This document shows, piece by piece, positions 1 to 5,850 of a stretch of 7,896 nucleotides of DNA. The position numbers and the translations under genes were made by a program. A model generated the notes under the pieces. It was not told the origin of the DNA. It saw only the letters and a list, made by a program, of their open reading frames with translations, and did not search any database. Within the stretch, counting starts at the first letter, position 1; every line of letters begins with the position of its first letter. Origin of the DNA: Prevotellaceae bacterium (lineage in GTDB: Bacteria > Bacteroidota > Bacteroidia > Bacteroidales > Bacteroidaceae); NCBI GenBank assembly GCA_003150315.1, contig QAML01000108.1, positions 1-7,896 of the forward strand. The letters run 5' to 3'.

Positions 1-27
1 TTTTAAAATAAGTGCCTTGTATTTTTT
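1..27. repeat. Partial copy of AT-rich 21-bp-unit palindromic repeat (left edge)
   Basis: Positions 1-27 are identical, in the same orientation, to 4748-4774. Bases 5-25 are one full 21-bp unit beginning AAAATAAGTGCC and ending TTGTATTTT. Bases 1-4 are the last four bases of the preceding, inverted unit, so the copy continues leftward out of the window. After base 27 the similarity to the other copies drops: the sequence GCGATAAGCCATG stands where the other copies have ACAACATGCC. What is seen is a repeat copy cut by the window edge. That it belongs to a dispersed intergenic family is inferred from the copies at 4709-4794 and 7840-7896. Confidence 0.85.
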
Positions 28-165
28 GCGATAAGCCATGTGTGTTTTCCGGGGTGCTTCCGAGGCGGGTAAAAATCCTATTCCTGTGAGTTTTTTACAT
101 TGTTTATCGGGATTTTTATAGTCCTCGCCCCAAGATGCTTTGTTACGTTTTGACGGGCATTCGAT

Positions 166-194
166 TTTGTTTGCCGCATTTCTTTTTATATTTG
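166..194 (+). promoter_or_regulatory. Putative Bacteroides-type promoter of the GH76 gene
   Basis: TATATTTG at 187-194 matches the Bacteroidota -7 consensus TAnnTTTG exactly. A TTTG at 166-169 could be the -33 element, but the 17-base spacing is slightly shorter than the usual 19-21. The -7 box ends only four bases before the ATG at 199. Transcription would therefore start on or next to that codon, giving a leaderless or nearly leaderless mRNA, unless translation begins at the in-frame ATG at 211. The rest of 28-165 holds no other feature I can support. Confidence 0.45.
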
Positions 195-198
195 CAGC

Positions 199-1365
199 AT
201 GAACTTTCGCATGAGATATATAATTGCCATTGGCGTGATAGTGAGCGTACTTGTGCATTGCTCCGCGCAACAAGTAGGACATTCCGAATGGCTTCGGCGC
301 AGCATGGAGCTTAGCGACTCTGTATGGAAGCATTACCGCGAAGGCAACACTCTTTTGCTGCGCGAGAATATGGGATCGCCTACGGATTTCAAGGCTGACT
401 ATCTTGCAGAAGCGCGAAACGGGCGCACTCATGCCTTTCTTTGGCCTTACAGCAGCGCATTGTCGGCGCAGGTGGCGGCATATAAGGTTAAACCTACGCG
501 CAAAAAACTCAAATTCATTAAGGAAATAGTGACGCGAGGTCTCGATCTATATCTTGATTCTGCCAGACAGCCGGCAGGATATGCCTCATATACCAAATTT
601 TCGCCCGCACCCGACCGTTTTTATGACGACAACATCTGGATTGGGATTGATTTTACCGATTTATTTATTGCTTCCGGGGATAAAGAATTTCTAAAACGTG
701 CGGAAAAGGTTTGGTATTTTGTGGTTTCGGGGCGTGATGATGTTATGGGAGACGGGATTTACTGGTGCGAACAGCGTAAGAATTCAAAAAACACCTGTTC
801 AAACGCTCCTGCTGCCGTTTTCGGGTTGAAACTTTATGCAGCCACTCACAACAAGAAATATCTTTCTGCCGGCAAGGAGCTGTATGAGTGGACACGAAAA
901 GTACTGTATGACAGCGAAGAAAGGCTTTATTCGGACAACATCGGCATTAACGGAAAAACAGACCGCGCCAAGTATTCTTATAATTCGGGACAGATGCTGC
1001 AAGCCGCATCGTTGTTATACAAATTCACATCAGACGAAAAATACAAACAGGAAGCCGACACGCTTGCCGGGGCTTGCGCCGAAAGATTCTTCGTGCGTAA
1101 CGAAAAAGGTGAGCAGCGGGTAAAAATGCACGATGTGTGGTTTGACGCAGTTCTGTTGCGCGGATTCGCGGAATACTCCGATTTGAACCCGCAAAGCACA
1201 TACGCCGACGTTTACCGCAAAACGCTCGAAGAACTATGGAACAATTCGCGTACAGATGCCGGGGTAATTGATTTTTCACGTACCTCGGGCAAAGACAGGG
1301 CTTTCTGGTTGCTCGGCGAATGCGGCGCAGCCGAAATAATGGCGCAACTTGCCGGCGCAAAATAA
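199..1365 (+). CDS. Secreted GH76-type glycosidase (alpha-1,6-mannanase-like)
   Basis: Probable exported glycoside hydrolase of family 76, whose characterised members are mostly endo-alpha-1,6-mannanases acting on yeast-type mannan with an (alpha/alpha)6 barrel. The N-terminus has a basic start (FRMRY), a hydrophobic core at about residues 7-19 and a plausible signal peptidase I site after CSA (residue 23). C21 is not in a convincing lipobox because His precedes it, so a soluble periplasmic or exported protein is more likely than a lipoprotein. The FYDDNIWIG motif (141-149) carries the paired aspartates D143/D144 expected as GH76 catalytic residues. Further helices hold family-like patches such as YSYNSGQMLQAASLLY (259-274) and an aromatic-rich C-terminus. 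At 388 aa it is a usual length for the single domain. ATG 199 was chosen as the longest start; ATG 211 (residue 5) also leaves an intact signal peptide. No SusC/SusD, other glycosidase or regulator is adjacent, so this is not visibly part of a polysaccharide utilisation locus. Exact substrate is uncertain. Confidence 0.8.
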   Translation: MNFRMRYIIAIGVIVSVLVHCSAQQVGHSEWLRRSMELSDSVWKHYREGNTLLLRENMGSPTDFKADYLAEARNGRTHAFLWPYSSALSAQVAAYKVKPTRKKLKFIKEIVTRGLDLYLDSARQPAGYASYTKFSPAPDRFYDDNIWIGIDFTDLFIASGDKEFLKRAEKVWYFVVSGRDDVMGDGIYWCEQRKNSKNTCSNAPAAVFGLKLYAATHNKKYLSAGKELYEWTRKVLYDSEERLYSDNIGINGKTDRAKYSYNSGQMLQAASLLYKFTSDEKYKQEADTLAGACAERFFVRNEKGEQRVKMHDVWFDAVLLRGFAEYSDLNPQSTYADVYRKTLEELWNNSRTDAGVIDFSRTSGKDRAFWLLGECGAAEIMAQLAGAK

Positions 1366-1516
1366 GAAACGGCGCAAAACTTACCAGATTTGCAGGAAAT
1401 CCCAAGCCGAGTTTTATTGTTATTTTGCCGTTTGTGCCACACAAAACAGACAATTTGTAAACAAACATGCTTCTTTTGCAATACAAAATGGCATTTAGTC
1501 CCAAATAGAAGCTACA

Positions 1517-1551
1517 TTTGAAAGAACTTATCCATAAAAACGCTAAATTTG
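1517..1551 (+). promoter_or_regulatory. Putative promoter of korAB
   Basis: TAAATTTG at 1544-1551 matches the TAnnTTTG -7 consensus. TTTG at 1517-1520 is the candidate -33 element, with a 23-base spacer that is longer than the usual 19-21. Transcription would start near 1556, leaving a leader of roughly 65 bases. That leader contains a small hairpin, ATGCG (1586-1590) pairing with CGCAT (1595-1599) around a 4-base loop, and an A/T-rich stretch just before the ATG in place of a Shine-Dalgarno sequence. The remainder of the 257-base gap between the GH76 gene and korA has no gene I can support and no clear terminator with a T-tract. Confidence 0.45.
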
Positions 1552-1622
1552 CAAGGAAAGTAACATGCGCCGATACGCACACAGCATGCGCAGACGCATT
1601 ATTATAAGAATATTTTAGAATC

Positions 1623-3497
1623 ATGGACAACAAAAACAACTCCACCGCTCCCGGGAGCAAAGGTGTTATAGAAAAAGACAACGTTACCGTTCGCTTCAGC
1701 GGAGACTCGGGCGACGGAATGCAACTTGCGGGGAACATTTTCTCAACTGTTTCAGCAATAGTGGGAAACGATATCTGCACATTCCCCAACTATCCCGCCG
1801 ACATACGCGCCCCGCAAGGCACAAGAAGCGGTGTATCGGCATTTCAAGTGCACATAGGCAACGGCAAAGTCTATACGCCGGGCGACATGTGCGATGTGTT
1901 GGTGGCTATGAACGCTGCGGCACTCGCCACACAGTATAAGTTTTGCAAACCAACGGCTGCCATAATAACCGACTCGGACAGTTTCAAGGAATCGGACCTT
2001 AAAAAAGCCGGATATTCAACTCTTGACCCCGTAAAAGAGCTTGGCATTAAAAACGAAATAGTTTCAGTGCCTATAACAACCATGGTGAAAGATTGTCTGA
2101 GCGAAAGCGGTATGGACAACAAGGCAATTCTCAAGAGCCGCAATATGTTTGCTCTCGGACTTGTTTGCTGGCTTTTCAACCGCAACCTTGAAGCTGCAAA
2201 ACAAATGCTTCGCGAGAAATTCGCAAAGAAACCTGCCGTGGCGGAAGCCAATGTAAAAGTGCTTGAAGCCGGTTATGATTACGGACACAACACTCACAGC
2301 TCGATTGATCACACTTACCGCATAGAAACAGCGACACAAAAGGAAAAAGGCAAGTATATGGATATAAGCGGAAACAAAGCTACCGCTTACGGACTCATAG
2401 CCGCCGCCGAAAAAACAGGCAAAACGCTTTATCTCGGTTCGTATCCCATTACTCCTGCAACAGACATCCTTCACGAATTAGCCAAACATAAATCTCTCGG
2501 AGTTGTTACCGTGCAGTGCGAAGACGAAATTGCCGGTTGCGCATCGGCTGTGGGAGCTTCGTTTGGCGGTGCGTTGGCTGTTACATCAACTTCCGGACCG
2601 GGCGTGTGCCTTAAGAGCGAAGCCATGAACCTTGCCGTAATGACGGAACTGCCTCTTGTAATTATCAACGTGCAGCGCGGCGGTCCTTCAACGGGTCTTC
2701 CCACAAAAAGCGAGCAAAGCGATTTGCTTCAAGCCCTTTTCGGTCGCAACGGCGAGAGTCCCATGCCGGTAATAGCCGCATCTTCGCCCACAGATTGCTT
2801 TTATAAGGCTTACGAAGCCGCAAAGATTGCATTGGAACATGCCACTCCCGTAATTTTACTCACGGATGCGTTCATTGCAAACGGCACCGGAGCGTTCAAA
2901 GTTCCCGAGATTTCTGGAATGGATGCCATTAATCCGCCATACGTTACCGGAGAAATGAAAGGAAGCTGGACTCCGTACATGCGTAATCCCGAAACCAGTT
3001 CACGATATTTGGCAACACCGGGCACAGAAGGCTTTGAGCACGTAATAGGCGGCTTGGAAAAGAGCAATGAAACAGGAGAAATCAGCGGAGATCCCGAAAA
3101 CCATCAACTCATGACCAATCTAAGAGCAGAGAAAGTGGCACGTATTCCAGTTCCCGACCTTAAAGTGGAAGGCGTTGAGAAAGATGCCGACTTGCTTATA
3201 GTAGGTTTTGGCGGCACTTACGGACATCTTCACTCCGCTTTCGACGAACTTACCGCCAAGGGTGAGAAAGTGGCGTTTGCACACCTTTCTTATTTGAATC
3301 CTCTGCCCAAGAATACTGCCGAAGTACTTAGAAACCACAAGAAAGTGGTGGTTGCCGAGCTTAACAACGGTCAGCTTGCGGCTTATCTCAGAATGAATGT
3401 TGAAGGAGTACATATCAATCAATACAATCAGGTAACCGGTCAGCCTTTCAACGTAGGTAAACTTGTTGAGGCTTTTGAAAATCTGATTCATGCCTGA
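1623..3497 (+). CDS. korA: 2-oxoacid:ferredoxin oxidoreductase subunit alpha (fused gamma-alpha), probably 2-oxoglutarate-specific
   Basis: Catalytic partner of KorB. The enzyme oxidatively decarboxylates a 2-oxoacid with CoA to the acyl-CoA, reducing ferredoxin, or runs in reverse as a carboxylating step, in the cytoplasm. The 624-aa chain is a gamma-alpha fusion. The N-terminal gamma domain spans about 20-215, opening with VRFSGDSGDGMQLAG (23-37) and including FPNYPADIRAPQGT (54-67). The alpha domain from about 250 has YPITPATD (274-281), the conserved 2-oxoacid-contacting motif of OFOR enzymes, then TSGPGVCLKSEAMNLA (323-338) and INVQRGGPSTGLPTKSEQSD (348-367). A transketolase-C-like region lies near 520-620. 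Length and architecture match Bacteroidota KorA. The first 20 residues are polar and form a variable extension. Substrate choice (2-oxoglutarate rather than pyruvate or another 2-oxoacid) is inferred from overall resemblance to KorA and the two-subunit layout, not from a diagnostic residue. The end lies within 45 bases of the preferred korB start, consistent with one transcript. Confidence 0.92.
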   Translation: MDNKNNSTAPGSKGVIEKDNVTVRFSGDSGDGMQLAGNIFSTVSAIVGNDICTFPNYPADIRAPQGTRSGVSAFQVHIGNGKVYTPGDMCDVLVAMNAAALATQYKFCKPTAAIITDSDSFKESDLKKAGYSTLDPVKELGIKNEIVSVPITTMVKDCLSESGMDNKAILKSRNMFALGLVCWLFNRNLEAAKQMLREKFAKKPAVAEANVKVLEAGYDYGHNTHSSIDHTYRIETATQKEKGKYMDISGNKATAYGLIAAAEKTGKTLYLGSYPITPATDILHELAKHKSLGVVTVQCEDEIAGCASAVGASFGGALAVTSTSGPGVCLKSEAMNLAVMTELPLVIINVQRGGPSTGLPTKSEQSDLLQALFGRNGESPMPVIAASSPTDCFYKAYEAAKIALEHATPVILLTDAFIANGTGAFKVPEISGMDAINPPYVTGEMKGSWTPYMRNPETSSRYLATPGTEGFEHVIGGLEKSNETGEISGDPENHQLMTNLRAEKVARIPVPDLKVEGVEKDADLLIVGFGGTYGHLHSAFDELTAKGEKVAFAHLSYLNPLPKNTAEVLRNHKKVVVAELNNGQLAAYLRMNVEGVHINQYNQVTGQPFNVGKLVEAFENLIHA

Positions 3498-3540
3498 GAA
3501 AGAAAATACGGAGTATTATCCTGAAAAAAAGAAACTAATA

Positions 3541-4545
3541 ATGAGCGAATATACAGTAAACGATTTTAAGAAAGGACGCCCAAGGTGGTGTCCGGGATGC
3601 GGCGACCATTTTTTCCTTGCCTCACTTCACAAAGCAATGGCTAAGCTTGGCGTTCCGCCTTACAAGACTGCCGTTATTTCTGGTATCGGATGTTCGAGCC
3701 GACTACCCTATTATGTCAACACATACGGCATGCACACCATTCACGGACGCGCTGCGGCTGTGGCAACAGGCTTAAAGATTGCATCGCCCGACACTACGGT
3801 GTGGCAAATAAGCGGCGACGGCGACGGATTAGCCATTGGCGGAAACCATTTCATACACGCCGTGAGACGAAATATCGATTTGAACATGATATTACTCAAC
3901 AATCGCATATACGGACTGACCAAGGGACAGTACTCTCCCACTTCGCTGCGCGGCTTCGTGAGTAAATCTTCACCATACGGCACAGTGGAAGACCCGTTCC
4001 GCCCTGCTGAATTATGTTTCGGCGCGCGCGGACGCTTCTTTGCCCGCACAGTTGCCTCCGACACCGAAGAAACGGTTGACGTTTTGCTTGCCGCAGCCCA
4101 CCACAAAGGGGCTTCGGTTGTGGAAGTGCTTCAGCATTGCGTAATATTCAATCCTCAGTCATACGATGACGTTTATTCCAAGGAAACCCGCAAGGCTAAC
4201 GCCATTTATCTGCGCGAAGGTCAGCCCATGGTCTTTGGTGCGAACAACGAATTCGGACTTATGCAGGACGGCTTCGGCATAAAAGTAGTGAAACTCGGTG
4301 AAAACGGAATTACCGAAAAGGACCTTCTGATTCACGATCCCCACACGCCCGACCCGACACTGCACTTGAAACTTGCGCTTATGGAAGGTCCCGATTTCCC
4401 TGTGGCTCTCGGCATTATACGCGATGTGGAAGCTCCCACCTACAACGAGGAAGTTCACCGCCAGGTTGAGGAAATCAAGGCGAAGAAGCCCTATCATAAT
4501 TTCGCAGAGCTTGTAGATACAAACAATACCTGGACTGTGGAATAA
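3541..4545 (+). CDS. korB: 2-oxoacid:ferredoxin oxidoreductase subunit beta (TPP and [4Fe-4S] subunit)
   Basis: Beta subunit that binds thiamine diphosphate and the iron-sulfur cluster of the KorAB complex. With the start at 3541 the protein is 334 aa, normal for this family, and opens MSEYTVNDFKKGRPRWCPGC as is typical. C17 and C20 (WCPGCGDH), C51 (GIGCSSR) and C200 (LQHCVIFN) fit the four cysteines that ligate the [4Fe-4S] cluster in two-subunit OFORs. The TPP/Mg2+ motif runs from SGDGDG (91-96) to LLNNRIYGLT (118-127). IHGRAAAVATG (67-77) is also family-typical. A longer start at 3490 would overlap the end of korA by eight bases and add 17 charged residues (PEKENTEYYPEKKK...) not usual in KorB. 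Neither start has a clear ribosome binding site, so I prefer 3541 by family length. The gene follows korA directly and ends 22 bases before a strong hairpin. No delta (ferredoxin-like) subunit is present, as expected for the two-subunit type. Confidence 0.92.
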   Translation: MSEYTVNDFKKGRPRWCPGCGDHFFLASLHKAMAKLGVPPYKTAVISGIGCSSRLPYYVNTYGMHTIHGRAAAVATGLKIASPDTTVWQISGDGDGLAIGGNHFIHAVRRNIDLNMILLNNRIYGLTKGQYSPTSLRGFVSKSSPYGTVEDPFRPAELCFGARGRFFARTVASDTEETVDVLLAAAHHKGASVVEVLQHCVIFNPQSYDDVYSKETRKANAIYLREGQPMVFGANNEFGLMQDGFGIKVVKLGENGITEKDLLIHDPHTPDPTLHLKLALMEGPDFPVALGIIRDVEAPTYNEEVHRQVEEIKAKKPYHNFAELVDTNNTWTVE

Positions 4546-4567
4546 GCCGCGCAGGGTATGAATATAT

Positions 4568-4599
4568 AAACGCCGAGGTCGAATTCGACTCCGGCGTTT
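4568..4599 (+). terminator. Rho-independent terminator of korAB
   Basis: AAACGCCG (4568-4575) pairs perfectly with CGGCGTTT (4592-4599). The interior continues as a near-perfect palindrome centred on GTCGAATTCGAC (4579-4590), broken by an A-C mismatch and a G-T wobble. The 3' arm runs into TTTATTATTTT. It starts 22 bases after the korB stop codon, so it very probably ends the korAB transcript. Confidence 0.85.
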
Positions 4600-4671
4600 A
4601 TTATTTTCGGCTCACCTTCAGGCATTCCGCAACACGTTCGGAACATGATTTTTAGCCCCATTTTTGCAGCT

Positions 4672-4691
4672 TTTATAAGTCTTTGTATTTT
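4672..4691. repeat. Decayed unit of the AT-rich repeat
   Basis: The stretch TTTATAAGTCTTTGTATTTT resembles the intact unit at 4752-4772 (AAAATAAGTGCC then TTGTATTTT). It shares ATAAGT and TTGTATTTT around a one-base deletion and a C-to-T change. It lies 18 bases before the intact array, in the same orientation as the 4752-4772 unit. It may be an eroded fourth unit; chance similarity in A/T-rich DNA is possible. Confidence 0.4.
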
Positions 4692-4708
4692 AGATATTTG
4701 TAACGGTC

Positions 4709-4794
4709 AAAAATACAAGCCATATATTTTAAAATACAAGGCACTTATTTTAAAATAAGTGCCTTGTATTTTTTACAACATGCCTTATGTTTTT
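4709..4794. repeat. AT-rich palindromic repeat array with abutting 21-bp units
   Basis: Three 21-bp units abut exactly: 4710-4730 (AAAATACAAGCCATATA + TTTT), 4731-4751 (AAAATACAAGGCACTTA + TTTT) and 4752-4772 (AAAATAAGTGCCTTGTA + TTTT). The last two are exact reverse complements, forming a perfect 42-bp palindrome with no spacer. A fourth, related unit (4774-4794, TACAACATGCCTTATG + TTTTT) follows in the inverted sense. Bases 4709-4744 recur directly and identically at 7861-7896. Bases 4763-4794 recur, inverted and identical, at 7840-7871. Bases 4748-4774 recur at 1-27. The array may fold as a hairpin or cruciform. No transposase gene is attached, so a REP- or MITE-like non-autonomous element is the closest known class; that assignment is inference. 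Confidence 0.9.
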
Positions 4795-4815
4795 TTCTAT
4801 GTGCGGAAACCCTTC

Positions 4816-4843
4816 AAAAAACACCTGACTTTGCCTGTGTTTT
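4816..4843 (-). terminator. Hairpin with T-tract on the minus strand
   Basis: AAAACAC (4818-4824) pairs with GTGTTTT (4837-4843) around a 12-base loop. Read on the minus strand, the 3' arm is followed by further T residues (the plus-strand A-run begins at 4816), which is a terminator-like layout. It lies about 125 bases past the stop codon of the HhH gene and could stop read-through from that operon. The stem is A/T-rich and short, so support is moderate. Confidence 0.4.
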
Positions 4844-4929
4844 CTCTCAAAAAAATCATTATTTTTCTCATGTTTTTTGCGACATCCGCGTTGGATTTTC
4901 CGGAAGAAAGAACAGGTGAGTGAACCAAA

Positions 4930-4944
4930 GCCATGCGCCATGGC
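4930..4944 (-). terminator. Compact hairpin after the HhH gene (minus strand)
   Basis: GCCATG (4930-4935) and CATGGC (4939-4944) form a perfect six-base stem with a three-base loop. On the minus strand the hairpin is followed by TTTGG and begins about 24 bases after the stop codon at 4969. Position fits a terminator of the transporter-HhH transcript, but the T-tract is only three bases, so termination here may be weak. Confidence 0.4.
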
Positions 4945-4968
4945 AACAGAGGCTTCCGGGCGGTGCGC

Positions 4969-5841
4969 TTACAAATCCACGTAAGGTTTTATGCGGTTTA
5001 TGTCCGTGGGAGTGAATACCGTATCGTTTTCAAGGACCTTCAGCGAATTGATACGTCCCCACTCCTGCCGCAGTTTCAGAATGTATTTTGTCTGAACTTT
5101 GTTGAAATACGGATGACGTACTATCTGTGCGTAACCGGCTGTGTTTATGTTTATTTTCTGTATGCTTACGGCTTTTACACTGAACCATTTCACAAAACTC
5201 ATGTCAAGCCCGTAAACCTCGGCAACCTGCTCCGCCTTCACATAACCGCCCAACAGTTTGCCGTAGCGCACTATCCTTCCCGCCATGACGCTTCCTACTC
5301 CGGGCACGAGCTTCAGCTGCGCCGTGTCGCCGCAGTTCAGGTCAACGGTTTCCCCGTTGGCGAGTTTTTCCACGTGATGTTCGAAATTTCTTACGGGTTG
5401 CACATGAAAGCTTTTGCCTTGCGGCAATTCCATATACGGAAAAAGTCTGTCGTAATCGCCTTCAGATATGGTATAAATGCGCTTGAAATCTTCTTTCTTC
5501 CTGAAACGTCCGCCCGCATTGCGGTAATGAATGATTGCCATAGCCTGTCGCGGACGCAGACCGAGCATTACGAAAGTTGCGCTGTCGGCAGTGTTGGGGT
5601 TGAAACGGAACAACCGAGCCGCATGAACAGCCGGAGTTGAAAAGCCGTGGTGATTGTCATCGCGCTCCCGTCTTGCAACCGTGAACTTGCGGTATTCCTC
5701 AAACTGTTTATCCGTTGGTTGTGGCAGTACATCCGCGCTGTCATTGCGAACGAAGCGTTTCACCACAAACACACCCGTTATAACGACGGCAAGAACGGCT
5801 ATCGCAACTCCCTCGAGCCGGCTGATGCGCAGACGCAGCAT
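4969..5841 (-). CDS. Membrane-anchored helix-hairpin-helix (ComEA-like) protein
   Basis: The 290-aa protein has a single N-terminal hydrophobic segment (about residues 10-28, GVAIAVLAVVITGVFVV) after a basic start, so it is probably anchored with the remainder outside the cytoplasm. Three helix-hairpin-helix regions follow. The first is about 80-137 (FNPNTADSATFVMLGLRPRQ). The second, 167-212, contains LVPGVGSVMAGRIVRYGKLL, the clearest HhH with the GVG turn. The third is about 230-288 (ININTAGYAQIVRHPYF). Such domains usually contact the DNA backbone; ComEA of transformable bacteria is the best-known relative, but Bacteroidota proteins of this three-repeat form are mostly uncharacterised. 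A role in DNA uptake is only a possibility, as no other competence gene is in the window. It starts 9 bases after the stop codon of the upstream transporter gene, consistent with cotranscription and possibly coupled translation. Confidence 0.85.
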   Translation of the reverse strand: MLRLRISRLEGVAIAVLAVVITGVFVVKRFVRNDSADVLPQPTDKQFEEYRKFTVARRERDDNHHGFSTPAVHAARLFRFNPNTADSATFVMLGLRPRQAMAIIHYRNAGGRFRKKEDFKRIYTISEGDYDRLFPYMELPQGKSFHVQPVRNFEHHVEKLANGETVDLNCGDTAQLKLVPGVGSVMAGRIVRYGKLLGGYVKAEQVAEVYGLDMSFVKWFSVKAVSIQKININTAGYAQIVRHPYFNKVQTKYILKLRQEWGRINSLKVLENDTVFTPTDINRIKPYVDL

Positions 5842-5850
5842 TGTGCAAAA

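Larger units (their letters stand above)
4546..4968. other. Gene-free interval between convergent korB and the HhH gene
   Basis: This 423-base stretch separates two genes that point at each other. In order it holds the korAB terminator (4568-4599), a decayed repeat unit (4672-4691), the repeat array (4709-4794), a hairpin usable as a minus-strand terminator (4816-4843) and a second minus-strand hairpin (4930-4944). The remaining DNA is A/T-rich with frequent T- and A-runs. A 63-codon minus-strand frame at 4750-4941 runs through the repeat and lacks any recognisable domain; I do not treat it as a gene. Confidence 0.7.

Noticed and set aside
1367..1433. Terminator for the GH76 gene (AAACGGC at 1367-1373 with GCCGTTT at 1427-1433)
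   Set aside because: The arms match, but the loop exceeds 50 bases and no T-tract follows, so I cannot support it as a terminator.
1025..1789. 254-codon minus-strand open frame across the GH76 end and korA start
   Set aside because: It is antisense to two recognised genes, rich in Arg and Cys in a pattern typical of shadow frames, and has no domain.
4709..4794. CRISPR array
   Set aside because: Units abut without spacers, alternate in orientation and number only three or four; no cas genes are present.
4750..4941. 63-codon minus-strand frame ending KNTRHLF
   Set aside because: Its C-terminal third is the repeat translated, its stop comes from the palindrome centre, it overlaps terminator hairpins, and it has no recognisable motif.
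4933..5640. 235-codon plus-strand open frame
   Set aside because: It lies antisense to the HhH gene, whose minus-strand product has clear domains. The plus-frame product shows no recognisable fold or signal.
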